Assembly (NCBI GenBank): GCA_963580455.1
Contig: OY756972.1
Location: 14,833,001 to 14,897,000 of the forward strand
DNA from: Euonymus europaeus
Taxonomy: Eukaryota; Streptophyta; Magnoliopsida; Celastrales; Celastraceae
Direction: 5' to 3'
DNA: 64,000 bases
The notes under the pieces are model-generated. The model was given only the letters and a program-made list of their open reading frames with translations, was not told the origin of the DNA and did no database searches. Shown here piece after piece: positions 37,082 to 48,650 of this stretch. The translations under genes were made by a program, and so were the position numbers. The first letter of the stretch is position 1. Every line of letters starts with the position of its first letter.

Positions 37082-39295
37082 ATGTCCTCCTCTAGTTCCA
37101 GCTCTTTTTTTATTTCTGGTCTCTCAACCTCTTCTTCAAGTAGTGATCGAGCAACCACTTCTATTGACGAGGGAGTCATAACTCAGAATAACCTTCCTTC
37201 CACGAAACCATCCTTTGAAAAGGCCTCCTCGGTAGAATACCCAACAGAGTATGCCCCCTATGATTTACCTCCTCCCAATGAAAGGGGTGGTGGTAGTGAT
37301 GCTAGCACATTCGAACCGACCTACCTTACTTGTGACCAACCAAACAACTATCTTGATGACGTAGTGGCTAGGTGTGGTGTCCCCTAACCATACCGTCGTG
37401 TGGGTAAGGGTGAGTCCCCATTTCACCTTAACCGAGGTGAGTTTTTTATCTCCCTCAAATCACTTCAAGCAGGCGCTAGGATTCCTTTTCCACCAACCAT
37501 TAACAGTCTTCTTCGTCGGTTCAACCTCTTTCCAGCTATATTGGCAACCAATTCTTGGCATTTTCTAGCCAACATTCTTTGTCTCTCTCAAAGGCATAAT
37601 CTCAGTATTTCTTCTTCGATAATTCAACACCGTTCTTTGCTGTGCAATCTTCCAAACTCCCTTGGCCTTTTTTACTTGAAACTTAAGCCAGGTCTAAGGT
37701 CCGCCTTGTACAACTAGTCAATAAAAAGATGGAAAAATTCATACGTCTTTGTACAAGTTCCTCTTCCTCAAGGAGAGAAGCTTCCTTTTCGTATTATCTG
37801 GTCGGTTCCTTTGACCGATCAGTTTAACCGTCCTCCCCAAATAGGAGGGGAAATATTTAAACTTTATGAGACCTGGAAGGAGCTCTTGGCTGTTGGCGCT
37901 GATACCAACATGAAATTCAGCCTACAAGACTTCTCTGTTTCTAATTTTTGTTATGGATCTTGGCAAGGTTTGATTTCATTTTCTTTTTCTTAAATTTTTA
38001 TTTAGCATCACTGATCGGTCTGTATTTGACTTGTTGTGATGCTTTGCAGCTGTGGCTGACTTGTCTGAGCATATGCCGATGAACGCAGCCCTTGCTCCTC
38101 GGCAACAAAAAAGGAAGAAGCCCTCTAAGAGGCTTTGTGTAGGTGCCACGGGGAGACTAAGGCAGCTGAGATAGCCCTAACTGGGGCCACTACCTCGGTC
38201 ACTACTTTGACTCGAAGCGCCCATTCCCCACGGCTTGGAACTCCTCGGCATGGTGTTCCTCCCCTTCCTCGCCAAGTAAATGATCCGCCACTGGGACCAA
38301 TTACCGAGGAAGACTTTGCCCGACATACTCCTAGTGGGATGTCAGCTAGACTGACAGGGTAGTCAATTCCAGAGTGGCTATCGAGATGCTGAAGTACCTG
38401 CCTACCCCTGCTGCTGATTATGACATGGTGTCCAGCCTTACAGCTATGGAGCATCTTACTCAGATGAACTCCCTCTTCATGCAGGTATGAACTTGTGCTC
38501 TAGAGGTCGGTATCTTAATTTTTAGCAAATACTTTTCTAACTCTTTTTTTTCGCGTGCAAACTGTAGTGCACCTATCGGCCCTTCCTACCATCATTTCTC
38601 GATTCGCTTATGAGGAGACCGTGCAGAGTGAGAGAGATAACACTGCTGATGACAAGGCCACCAAGGCAAAGAACGAGCTGAACTTGGTGAAGGCCGAGAT
38701 GGAGGAAATGCTCCAAGCTCACTCTGTACAGCTTGGGAAAGTTGCTCGGCAACGAAGAAAGTTGAAAGAGAGAACAGTGTCCTTAGAACAAAAACTAAAG
38801 AATGCCGAGGAGACCTACCAACGACTCCTTGTTGATGCCGAGCAACAGACCATCCAAAATTTCAAGGACTTTGAGGAGTTCATGGCTGCATTGAGGGAGG
38901 AAGGCTTCTATGGCTTTTGTGGAGGTGTCAAGGAGTCTAGTAAGCTACTTTTCAAGGCTGGTCTAGACTCTTCCATCTTGACTCCCTTATGCCCTTCTCT
39001 CATGGGAAGGGATCAGCTTGAGGAGTCCAAGGAAGAAATCCTTGAAGCTTCTAAGAAGGCGGAGCATAGGAGGAAAAGAGGGCTTGCCGAGGAGGACTTC
39101 TATGATGAAGACGTCTCCGATGAGGAAGAGGAGGTAGTGGAGGAGGAGAAGATGGTGGAGGCTAACCAGGGAGCAATACATGACCCAGCTCCTCTACCAC
39201 CAACCGAGCATACAAAGGAGGCTCCCCTGGATTTTCCAAGAGAGGTCACCCTTGCTGAGGAGTGTGGCTCTGGCCTTCCTCCATCAGATCTTTGA
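37082..39295 (+). pseudogene. Tat antisense extra gene, spliced, broken
   Basis: This gene runs against its element, starting about 310 bp from the 3' LTR. Exon 1 (37082-37967) begins with ATG and a Ser-rich stretch. It then carries the conserved core also seen at 24921-25701 ('GESPFHLNRGEFF', 'RFNLFPAILATNSW', 'DFSVSNFCYGSWQ'). A GT-AG intron (37968-38049) follows at the same site as in the other copy. Exon 2 reads 'VADLSEHMPMNAA' and 'RQVNDPPLGPITEEDFAR'. A second, less certain intron lies at about 38485-38567. The last exon encodes a Lys/Glu-rich coiled coil ('ERTVSLEQKLKNAEETYQRL'), then an acidic tail ('SDEEEEVVEEE'). Stops near 37385 and 37716 and frameshifts near 38150 and 38335 break it. 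The function of this family is unknown; it corresponds to the Pfam Transposase_28 group, which despite its name has no shown transposase activity. Confidence 0.78.
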
Positions 39296-39389
39296 ATTTC
39301 TTCTATGTATGGGCTATGCCCCTTTTGGTTCCTCTTTGTAATTAATATTCTTATATCTTTAATGAAATTTCTTTTTATTGCTCGGTACT

Positions 39390-40340
39390 CCAAATTTGAA
39401 TTTTTTTAAGACAAATGTGCAATCCGGGTCAGTCTACCTTCTCTCAAAATCTTCACAACTCGGTAAGGCCCTTCCAAAGTTTCGTCTAGCATACCTGGAT
39501 GTTTTCCGGTGGCAACTACCTTCCTCAGCACAAGGTCTCCGACAGAGAACTTTATCTTTCTTACTCGTCAATTATAGTACTGAGTTGTTCTCTATTTGTA
39601 CGCAGCAGTTCGGATCTTGGCATTCTCCCTCATCTTTTCTAGGAGATCAAGGTTATTAAGCAGCAGTTCGTCATTCATTGACTCTTCAAAATTGCCGATC
39701 CTCATCGAAGGTACCCCAATCTCGACTGGGATAACTGCCTTAGTTCCAAATGAGAGGGAAAATGGAGTCTCTCCAATTAATGTTCAAGGCGTGGTGCGGT
39801 ATGACCACAGCACACTAGGTGGTTCTTCAATCCATTTTCCTTTGGCTCTATCCAGCCTTGTCTTCAGGCCTTCCAGTATGGTCCTATTTGTCACCTCCGC
39901 CTGACCATTAGCCTAGGAATGTGCTGCCGAGGTGATCCTTAGGTAAATACTAAGGTCTTCACAAAACTTGTGCATCTTTCTGCTAACAAACTGTCTTCCA
40001 TTGTCTACAACCAGGGCTTATTGTATGTAACCCATACCTGCAGACAATTGTTCTCTGAGATCACCGCTAATGGCTCCACCTCAATCCGTTTTGTAATGTA
40101 ATCGACTGCCACAATCAGGTTTCTCCTCTGCCCGACTGTTTGGACGAATGGTCCCAAGAGATCCATGCCTCATTGTGCAAATGGGCAGGGGTTTTGAATT
40201 GGGATAATGTCGGTGGAAGACACCCTTGGTACATTCGAGTGCCTCTAACACTTATCACACTTCTGCACAAGTTCCTTGGCATCCTTTATCATAGTAGGCC
40301 AATAATACCCGCATCTCAGCACCTTGTAGCTCAAGGTCAT
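39390..40340 (-). pseudogene. Tat integrase, main part
   Basis: The minus strand translates as the rest of the integrase: 'YYWPTMIKDAKELVQKC' and 'CDKC' (zinc-binding end), 'DLLGPF' (start of the catalytic core), 'VVDNGRQF', '[17 protein letters not shown]', 'LWSYRTTP' and 'PFSLSFGTKAVIPVE'. The catalytic D, D and E positions can be seen, but at least five in-frame stop codons occur. The N-terminal zinc-finger part lies beyond the copia insertion, at 51041-51304. Confidence 0.85.
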
Positions 40341-42723
40341 TGTTGGACCATAGGTCCTACATTTGTGTTTTGATGCAAAAATACATATTGGACTATTTGA
40401 TTGTGCTTAACTTTGGATGAATTTGGATAAATCATGAAATGAATTATATCTACTGATTTAAGCTTCATTATATATCTTTGGAATCATGTTTGATCATGTA
40501 TGATATAAATTGGACGAATCTGGACTGACTTATTTTTCGATGCTAAAATCTGTCACAACATCACACTGCGCACACGTTGATTGAACAGTCATAACTTATT
40601 CATATTAGCTCTGATTGACTTGATTCTTGTTCTAAAAATTATTTAAGACACTCTGGAATTTTTCATTGTCAAATAGTGTCAGGTCAATTTTATGCTTATC
40701 AGGTTCAATTTATCTGTTGAAATAAATTCACCTGTGTAGTCATTAAACTGGGCTAGTTGAGATTTGCATGATCAAATTGAATGACCAAATGACCTCAGTT
40801 ACAAGTGAAATTTTGTATGCACATTCAATTATATATGAAATGATTTATCATGTGCTTACTTGAATTTTATTAAGCTTATAACATGTTGATTAACCTAAGT
40901 GCTAGCATTGAAGCTCTTTGAGCTTACAAGCAAAAATGGGATGTTTTGTCATCTATTCTTTTTGTAGGCTTAATCAACTGATCATCATGAGCCTATTTGA
41001 AGTATCATGAAGCTGATTATATTGAGAAAATTTGTGCATCATGATTTGAAGCTCATGTAGACAAGTTTGGACATGGTCAACCCTACTTGGTTCAAGGTTG
41101 ACATTTTGTGTGCAAGAAATGGTTCCAGCCGTGTGCATTGTGTTATTATTGCTGGAGAATTAACTCAAGAACTTCTAGAAGCTTTATTATTTGATTTGGA
41201 GTCAACAAAGTAGAGGGAATACAAGTTTGAAATACTTGGTTGGTAGTGTGCCTAACACTTGCACTATGGAGACAAGGAAGAGACAAGGGAGAGACAAGAT
41301 GACATAAAGTTATAATATTTTCCAGAATTTAAGATGGACTTGTTTGGCATTCCTTGAGAGGAGTTGCTTCATGAAGAAGACTCATTTGATTGATCCAAAC
41401 AAGGTGCAACTCAAAAGGACAACTCTTGACAAAATGATGCCAACGGCTTGATCTTCAATGGCTGAGATCAATTTCATTTGAATTAAAGAAAGGTCCAGAT
41501 TTGAAAGTAGCTTCAAGGGCCAAGATTTGAAGATGTATTGATCCAATGGCTGAGTTGGTTTTGTTTGTTTTGAAGAGAGAAGGGTCGGCCATTCTTGCAA
41601 GGTGAAAAAAAAGCATTTGCAAATTTTTACTAAGTGTTCAAGCTTATTTGCTCTCAACTTCATCTTCTCGATTCAAGCTTATGCCTTGCGATCTCTTGCT
41701 ACCACTTTGATTACATTCAAGCCATCATCTTCCTATTTGAAAGAGAGATCCAAAAACTCCTTGAACCACCCCAAAATCTTTCTACCCTTGGGTACTCTTG
41801 GTGTGTTCTTGAGAGTTCTTCAACAAAGCTTCACCTAAACCTATTCTTGATCTAGTGTGAGCTTTGTGTGAGATTACAAGAGTGTTTGCTACACATTTGA
41901 ATCCAAACCCATTTGAGCAACATCTTGTGAATTTGAGTGTTCTCCAACTATATATAGCCTAGAGCTAATCTTGAGAGAACCAAAATTCAAATACTTGTAA
42001 AAGTCCCTTTTGAGGGCATTACCTTTGAGAGGTGTGTGAAAGTTTAAGGTTAGCTTCAAACCTTGTTGGTGTACAAGTTTGGGGTGTTCTTGGAAACCCT
42101 AAGTTTGTGGTGAACTTGCAAAACCACATATATCCTTTAGTGGATTGGGAAATCCTAAGCTTGAGGGCTTAGGTAGTGGATGTAGGTGTGAGCACCGAAC
42201 CACTATATATCCTTGTGCACACTATTTTGATTTCCTTGCTTGTTTGTGTGTTAGACTTGCTGCCTTGTAGTGACTTATTTTTGATTATCATTCTATTGGT
42301 GTTATTGGTGATTTGTGTGCCTTAGAAGTTGATATTAGGGTGTTGCTTTCTGCCATTGCTTGTTGGGATATTGCTTGTGGTTGAACAACTTGTGATTATT
42401 GAATTCTAGGTATACTTTTGATTGTTAATTTTCCAGAATACCAATCTGTCCGTGAATTGTTTATATATCTCGACTTTGAATTTTGAGCTGAATTTTTGAT
42501 ATAGTGTTCATTGACGTGTTGTAATATTTCATATCAAATTTCGTTACATTCCGAGTTGAATTGCTAGGTCAAATTGCATTTACACGATTAGTGCGCAGAT
42601 TTGCATTCTTGACATTGCCTTAATCATTTGTGAGTTTTTAGGTTGTGGTTTTGTGCTTGGGGTTTATACTTAGTTTTTTAAAACACAATTCACCCTCCCT
42701 CTTGTGTTAGCCTAGTGATTTCA
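40341..42723 (+). repeat. Copia 5' LTR
   Basis: Starts TGTTGGACCATAGG and ends GCCTAGTGATTTCA. Near-identical to 48651-51040 and to the solo LTR at 9826-12205 in reverse. Short frames inside (for example 41602-41855) recur in each LTR copy only because the LTR is repeated. Confidence 0.95.
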
Positions 42724-42725
42724 AT

Positions 42726-42737
42726 TGGTATCGGAGC
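42726..42737 (+). other. Copia primer-binding site
   Basis: TGGTATCGGAGC, two bases after the LTR, complements the 3' end of initiator tRNA-Met with one change (usual form TGGTATCAGAGC). Confidence 0.85.
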
Positions 42738-42779
42738 AGGTTAGCAAAGTAATAGAATTAACATTCTAGCTTATATCAA

Positions 42780-44783
42780 ATGGCTTACACTAGTACTAGA
42801 CCACATGATGGTGAGGGCTTGTCATCAAATAGGCCACCGTTCTTTGATGGCAAGGACTATGGTTTTTGGAAGAATAGGATGAGGATTTTTATTAGGAGTA
42901 TGGATATGGCCTTATGGAGAGTTATAGAGAATGGACCATTCATTCCTACCAAGAGAGAGGGAGATAAGGTAGTTCCTAAGGATGAGAGTGAGTATAGTGA
43001 GAGTGATGACAAGAAGGTGAGCTTAAATGAAAAAGCAATTAACTTGTTACATATTGCATTAGCTAGGGGTGAGTATGATCATATTAGTGCATGCATTAGT
43101 GCTCAAGAGATTTGGAAAATGTTAGAATTAAAGCATGAAGGAACTAGTCAAGTTAAAGATTGCAAAATTAACATGTTAGTGCAAAAATATGAATTGTTCA
43201 AAATGCTTGAAGGTGAATGCATTAGTGACATGTTTAATAGGTTGACATGCATATGCAATGATTTCAATGCTCTTGGCAAACCTTACCCTATGCATGACAA
43301 GGTACAAAAGGTTCTAAGGAGCTTACCTAGAAATTGGAGTGAGAAGGTGACCGCCATTGAGGAGGCCAAAGACGTGAGGACTTTGAAGTTGGATGAGCTC
43401 ATTGGGAGCTTGATGACTCATGAGATGAAAGTGTTAAATAGAGTGGATGAGGAGCCTCAAAGGAAGAAGGGCATTGCCCTAGCCGTGACCTCTAAGCCAA
43501 GGGAGGCCATGAGTCATGGTGAAAGGGCAGTGTCTTCAAGTAGTGAGAGTGAAGATAGTGATGATGAGATGGCTATGATGGTGAAGAATTTCAAGAAATT
43601 TGTGAGGAACAAGAGAGGTGGATTCAAGAATCGAAAGTTCAAAGACAAGGAGAAGGAGAAGGAAAGAGAGAAACCAACTTGTTTCAATTGTGGCAAAGTT
43701 GGTCACTTTATTGCCGAGTGCCCCAAAGCATCCAAGAAATATCACAAAGGGAAAGGCAAAGAGAAGAAGAAGGCATTGAAAGCAACATGGGATGATTCAT
43801 CATCAAGCTCATCAAGTGAGGATGAGATGGTGCATAAGGCACACTTTTGTCTTATGGCAAAAGAAGAGAAAATTGACTCATCCTCTCAAGATGAGATGGT
43901 AAAAGATTCTACTCCTTTAACCTATGATGAATTATATTCCAATTATGATGATTTATGTGATTCTCATGGTATGTTGCTTAGAAAGTGCAAACAACTTAAG
44001 AAAGAAAATGCTAGACTTATGAAAAATGATGAAATGCATGTTAGTGAACTTGAGGAGTTGAATGCCAAGTATGTTGCTATATGTGCTAAAAATGATGATA
44101 TGATACTTGAGCATGATGTTTTGATTGATGAGAATAAGTGTCTAAAACAAAAATCTCTCATGCTTGATGAGAATGCTTGTATGGCTGAAAATTCAAATGT
44201 AAATATGCATGATTATGATCATCTTAAAGCTAGGGTGCTTGAGTTAGAAGAAGAATTAGTTACATGGGATGAACATGAGTGCATAATGATTTCTAATACT
44301 ACTTCCTTGCAACATGAGCTTGATATGATGAAAGAAAAGAATAAATTTTTAGAGACTCAATTATTTAAATTTTCCATGAGTTCCTTGAAATTGGATGAAA
44401 TGTTGGCCTCTCAAAGGCATTATTTAGATAGGAGTGGACTTGGTTATGATGCTATGACTTTTGATGGTTCTAAATGTGAAAATGAAGAATCGGTTAAGCT
44501 TGTCAGACCTAAAGGAGACTTGACTAAAACTTCAAGGACTATACAAGGCTCGGCCAAGGCTTCAAAAGCCAAGGCCAAAGGTGCTCACTCCTTGGGTGGT
44601 GCATCTTCATCTAGGGCCACACACCCTAGAGTGAGGAAAGTGAGTTTGAAAAAGGTTTGGGTGCCAAAGTGCTTGAAATATGATGAAAAAATTGAATATG
44701 CAAGTGTTGTGCTAAAATTAAATGTCTATGCTATTGTATCTAACCCTCAAGGATCCAAAGTTTGGATACCTAAGGTCTTTTGA
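42780..44783 (+). CDS. Copia Gag (667 residues)
   Basis: The structural protein of the element's virus-like particles, which packages its RNA in the cytoplasm. The ATG lies 42 bp beyond the primer-binding site. The first 230 residues form the usual copia Gag region ('PPFFDGKDYGFWKNRMRIFI', 'AQEIWKMLELKHEG', 'KVLRSLPRNW'). A basic stretch precedes one CCHC zinc knuckle (CFNCGKVGHFIAEC) near residue 300. Then come Ser/Asp-rich and long coiled-coil regions to about residue 560. The C-terminus has the 'KKVWVPKCLK' motif, common before the protease in this group. A TGA ends the frame at 44781, before the protease, which lies in a different frame. It has no internal stop and looks intact. Confidence 0.93.
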   Translation: MAYTSTRPHDGEGLSSNRPPFFDGKDYGFWKNRMRIFIRSMDMALWRVIENGPFIPTKREGDKVVPKDESEYSESDDKKVSLNEKAINLLHIALARGEYDHISACISAQEIWKMLELKHEGTSQVKDCKINMLVQKYELFKMLEGECISDMFNRLTCICNDFNALGKPYPMHDKVQKVLRSLPRNWSEKVTAIEEAKDVRTLKLDELIGSLMTHEMKVLNRVDEEPQRKKGIALAVTSKPREAMSHGERAVSSSSESEDSDDEMAMMVKNFKKFVRNKRGGFKNRKFKDKEKEKEREKPTCFNCGKVGHFIAECPKASKKYHKGKGKEKKKALKATWDDSSSSSSSEDEMVHKAHFCLMAKEEKIDSSSQDEMVKDSTPLTYDELYSNYDDLCDSHGMLLRKCKQLKKENARLMKNDEMHVSELEELNAKYVAICAKNDDMILEHDVLIDENKCLKQKSLMLDENACMAENSNVNMHDYDHLKARVLELEEELVTWDEHECIMISNTTSLQHELDMMKEKNKFLETQLFKFSMSSLKLDEMLASQRHYLDRSGLGYDAMTFDGSKCENEESVKLVRPKGDLTKTSRTIQGSAKASKAKAKGAHSLGGASSSRATHPRVRKVSLKKVWVPKCLKYDEKIEYASVVLKLNVYAIVSNPQGSKVWIPKVF

Positions 44784-44797
44784 ATTCATATGGTTAG

Positions 44798-47700
44798 GTA
44801 TGCTTCAAGTCTTCATCCAATCCATGCCAATGGTACTTGGATAGTGGATGCTCAAGGCATATGAGTGGAGATCGAACCTTATTTACTTCATTCAAGGAAA
44901 AGAAGAATGGTGGTTATGTGACTTTTGGAGACAATTCTAAGGGAAAGATTCTAGGCATAGGATCGGTTGGTAAGGGTTCCTTTTCTCTAAATAATTGTCT
45001 TTTGGTTGAAAGATTGCAATTTAATTTGCTTAGCATTAGTCAATTAGCGGATAAAGGATATGATTCACATTTTAAGAAAGGTAAATGTTGTATTGTAGAT
45101 GAGCATGATAATATCATTACATCCGGTGTTAGAATAGGTCATATGTATGCACTTGACTTAAATATGATGAATGATAATATGACATGTTTGATTTCTTCTA
45201 ATGATGATATGTTGTATTGGCATAGAAGATTGGGTCGTGTAGGTGTTTCTACTTTGAGAAAGCTTAGTTCAAAAGAATTAGTTAGAGGCTTACCCAAGTT
45301 GAAGTTTGGTGATTCCATTATATGTGAACATTGCATTAGAGGTAAGCAAATTAAGGAGTCTTTTAAATCAAAAAATGTTGTTTCTACTTCTAGGCCACTT
45401 CAACTATTGCATATTGATTTGTTTGGTCCTAGTAGGACAAAGAGTTTAGGTGGCAAGTATTATGCATTTGTTATTGTTGATGATTATTCAAGATTTACTT
45501 GGTGTTTGTTTTTAGCTCATAAAAGTGATGCATTACATGAGTTTAAATCTTTCATTAAAAGAGTGCAAAATGAGCATGAATTGCATGTTTCCAAAATTAG
45601 GAGTGACCATGGAGGTGAATTTGAAAACTATGGATTTGATGCTTTATGTAATTCTTATGGTATTACACATAATTTTAGTGCACCTAGAACACCACAACAA
45701 AATGGAGTTGTTGAAAGGAAAAATAGGACATTACAAGAGTTAGGTAGAACCATGATGCTTGAATATGCCTTACCTAAATACTTTTGGGCCGAAACTATAA
45801 ATAATGCATGTTATGTCTCTAATAGGTTGTCTATTAGAAAGATTTTGAAAAAGACTCCATATGAGCTTTTGTATGCTAGGAAGCCTAAAGTTGACTATTT
45901 TAGAGTGTTTGGTTGTAAATGCTATATTTTGAATACAAAAGACAATCTTGATAAGTTTGATGCTAAGAGTGAAATTGGTATATTTCTTGGTTATTCTACT
46001 CATTCTAGAGCTTATAGAGTTTTTAATGATAAGTCTAAGGTTGTGGAAGAAAGTGTGCATGTTAAATTCGATGATATGTTTTCACTTGATCCAAATGTGC
46101 TTGTAGAAGAAGAAATTTCAGGTTTTGAAGGGCTAGATCATCCAAAGAGTTCACACTCTATTGGTGGTCATGATCTACAAATAAAAGAGGATGATGATTT
46201 ATTGATGGGAAGCTTGAAGGAGATGAAAATCTCAAATGATGCTACATCAAATCAAGAAAATCAAGTGGAACCTATGTCTAATAATGAAGATCATGATGAA
46301 CATGGTAATGATATACAATCGGGCAGCTCTAATAATCAAGGAAATAGGCTTCAAAAGAAGGACAAGCACATGCATCCTAAAGAGCTTATCATTGGAGACT
46401 TCTCAAAAGGCATTCAAACAAGATCAAGATTGAATTCGACGGTCAACTCTCATCCTTTAAATCTTTATGCTATGATATCTATGATAGAACCTAAGAATGT
46501 AAAAGATGCTTTAATTGATGAAGATTGGATTTTTGCTATGCAAGAAGAACTTGAACAATTTGAAAGAAGCAAGGTTTGGACACTTGTTCCAAAACCTAGA
46601 GACCACACCATTATTGGAACCAAATGGGTGTTTAGAAATAAGATGAATGAGAATGGTGAAGTGACTAGGAATAAGGCTAGGCTAGTAGCTCAAGGTTATT
46701 GTCAAGAAGAGGGTATAGATTATGAAGAAACCTTTGCACCGGTTGCAAGGTTGGAGGCCATTAGACTTTTATTAGCTTTTGCATGCTATAAGGGTTTTAA
46801 ACTTTTTCAAATGGATGTTAAGAGTGCTTTCTTGAATGGTGTGATAAATGAGGAAGTGTATGTTAAACAACCTCCGGGTTTTGAATCTAAAGAATACCCT
46901 AATCATGTTTATAAATTAGACAAGGCATTGTATGGCTTAAAGCAAGCACCTAGGGCATGGTATGAGAGACTTAGTAAATTCTTGTTAGAAAATGATTTTT
47001 CTTGTGGTAGTATTGATAATACTTTGTTTACTAAATGCAAAGGTGATGACTTGTTGATTGTGCAAATATATGTGGATGACATTATATTTGGTGCTACTTT
47101 GGAATCAATGTGTGATGAATTTGCTATGTGCATGAAAAGTGAATTTGAAATGTCTATGATGGGTGAGTTGACATATTTTCTAGGATTGCAAATTAGACAA
47201 ACATTGCATGGCATTCATATAAGTCAAACTAAATACACTTATGACTTGCTTAAAAGGTTTGGGATGGACTTGTCTAAAGGATGTTCTACACCAATGGGGG
47301 TGTCATCCAAATTAGAAGCCGACCTTAAAAGCAAAGAAGTGGATCAAAAGATGTATAGGTCTATGATTGGAAGTTTACTTTATTTGACCGCATCTAGGCC
47401 GGATATCATGTTTAGTGTGTGTATGTGTGCTAGATATCAATCTAATCCTAAAGAATCACATTTATTGGCCGTTAAGAGGATATTGAGATACTTGAAAGAT
47501 ACACCAACCTTAGGGTTATGGTATGATAGAAAATCCTCATTTGACTTGCATGCTTTTAGTGATGCCGATTATGGAGGTTGTAGAATTGATAGGAAAAGTA
47601 CAAGTGGTACATGTCAATACCTAGGGAACATGCTTATATCTTGGTTTTCAAAGAAACAAACTTGTGTTGCCTTAAGTACAACCGAAGCCAAGTACATGGC

Positions 47701-48013
47701 CATAGGTAGTTGTGTTGCACAAATTCTATGGATTAAACAACAATTGATTGATTTTAATATGTCATTTGATAACACACTTATTCAATGTGACAACATTAGT
47801 GCAATCCATTTATCTAAGAATCCGGTTCATCATGGAAAAGCCAAACACATTGAGATTAGACATCATTTTATAAGAGATCATGTAGCTAAAGGAAACATTG
47901 TGCTTGAACATGTTGAAGGAGAACACAATATTGCCGATTTGTTTACAAAACCATTAGCTACGGATAGGTTTATAAAATTAAGAGATGCATTAGGATTGAT
48001 TAATGCACCTTGA
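44798..48013 (+). CDS. Copia Pol: protease, integrase, RT, RNase H
   Basis: One open frame of about 1070 codons. The protease motif '[13 protein letters not shown]' comes first. Integrase follows with its zinc region (HRRLGRVG...CEHCIRGKQ) and core: '[11 protein letters not shown]', 'SDHGGEFEN' and '[11 protein letters not shown]'. Reverse transcriptase has '[12 protein letters not shown]' and the active site 'YVDDIIFG'. RNase H has '[17 protein letters not shown]' and '[11 protein letters not shown]', and the end reads 'ADLFTKPL'. All catalytic residues I can check are present. The frame has no ATG before the protease and begins after a TAG at 44795. It lies in another frame from Gag, so Pol needs a recoding event or the link is broken by mutation. 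About 640 bp of non-coding sequence with several 'aggggga' tracts follows, and no env-like gene. Confidence 0.93.
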   Translation, partial: VCFKSSSNPCQWYLDSGCSRHMSGDRTLFTSFKEKKNGGYVTFGDNSKGKILGIGSVGKGSFSLNNCLLVERLQFNLLSISQLADKGYDSHFKKGKCCIVDEHDNIITSGVRIGHMYALDLNMMNDNMTCLISSNDDMLYWHRRLGRVGVSTLRKLSSKELVRGLPKLKFGDSIICEHCIRGKQIKESFKSKNVVSTSRPLQLLHIDLFGPSRTKSLGGKYYAFVIVDDYSRFTWCLFLAHKSDALHEFKSFIKRVQNEHELHVSKIRSDHGGEFENYGFDALCNSYGITHNFSAPRTPQQNGVVERKNRTLQELGRTMMLEYALPKYFWAETINNACYVSNRLSIRKILKKTPYELLYARKPKVDYFRVFGCKCYILNTKDNLDKFDAKSEIGIFLGYSTHSRAYRVFNDKSKVVEESVHVKFDDMFSLDPNVLVEEEISGFEGLDHPKSSHSIGGHDLQIKEDDDLLMGSLKEMKISNDATSNQENQVEPMSNNEDHDEHGNDIQSGSSNNQGNRLQKKDKHMHPKELIIGDFSKGIQTRSRLNSTVNSHPLNLYAMISMIEPKNVKDALIDEDWIFAMQEELEQFERSKVWTLVPKPRDHTIIGTKWVFRNKMNENGEVTRNKARLVAQGYCQEEGIDYEETFAPVARLEAIRLLLAFACYKGFKLFQMDVKSAFLNGVINEEVYVKQPPGFESKEYPNHVYKLDKALYGLKQAPRAWYERLSKFLLENDFSCGSIDNTLFTKCKGDDLLIVQIYVDDIIFGATLESMCDEFAMCMKSEFEMSMMGELTYFLGLQIRQTLHGIHISQTKYTYDLLKRFGMDLSKGCSTPMGVSSKLEADLKSKEVDQKMYRSMIGSLLYLTASRPDIMFSVCMCARYQSNPKESHLLAVKRILRYLKDTPTLGLWYDRKSSFDLHAFSDADYGGCRIDRKSTSGTCQYLGNMLISWFSKKQTCVALSTTEAKYMAIGSCVAQILWIKQQLIDFNMSFDNTLIQCDNISAIHLSKNPVHHGKAKHIEIRHHFIRDHVAKGNIVLEHVEGEHNIADLFTKPLATDRFIKLRDALGLINAP

Positions 48014-48636
48014 ACTCATGGTCTTTACTTAATTGTATGTGACACATCTCAATTGGTTATATATACTTATTTGAATGAGATGCACATGTGTAGGGGGAGT
48101 TCCCAAATAAACTCTTATGTGTTTGATGTGATTCCTTGCTTAAATGATGATCCATGATTGCTTCCATGTTATTGGTATTCCTTGCTAGCATATATGAGCT
48201 TGAAAACATATTTGATTTTTAATTGGTATTTTGAATGATTTTCAAGCTGTGCATTCAATGTTTTTACATGGCTTAGGAAGCATTAGTTGATGCACTTCAT
48301 TGAGTTAAACCATTCATTGTTTTTGAAGTTGCATTACCCCTATTTCCTCACCTTTTTGAGTTCTTACAAAAAGGGGGAGAGATAATTGATGAAAAAGTGC
48401 ATATGATTTGATTAAAAATGCATATTAGTTGCACAACTTAAGGGGGAGTGAGCTTTCCATGTTAAGGGAGAGTAGGAAGCTTAAAGTGAGGGGGAGCATA
48501 ATAAGATTTTGAAAATCTGAAAATGTATCTCAAAATTTCATTTGATACAATTTTGCTCACTTTATGCATGAGGTTTGGTATCCAAATTATATTGATATCA
48601 AATAGCTCTTTTACATCATGTAGTTTTGTAATCATC

Positions 48637-48649
48637 AAAAAGGGGGAGA
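48637..48649 (+). other. Copia polypurine tract
   Basis: AAAAAGGGGGAGA, one base before the 3' LTR. It would prime plus-strand DNA synthesis. Similar tracts recur upstream near 48090, 48370, 48440 and 48490. Confidence 0.85.
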
Positions 48650-48650
48650 T

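Noticed and set aside
38987..39393. Minus-strand frames opposite the last exon of the antisense Tat gene
   Set aside because: Ser/Leu-rich shadows of the Glu/Lys-rich coiled-coil coding strand.
41382..41855. Short frames repeated at 41382-41855, 49693-50166 and 10695-11011, with conserved translations
   Set aside because: They recur only because they lie in copies of one copia LTR. They overlap on both strands and have no protein character.
42726..42737. tRNA-Met-like sequences at 20752, 42726 and 63329
   Set aside because: These are primer-binding sites of retroelements, not tRNA genes: no cloverleaf surrounds them.
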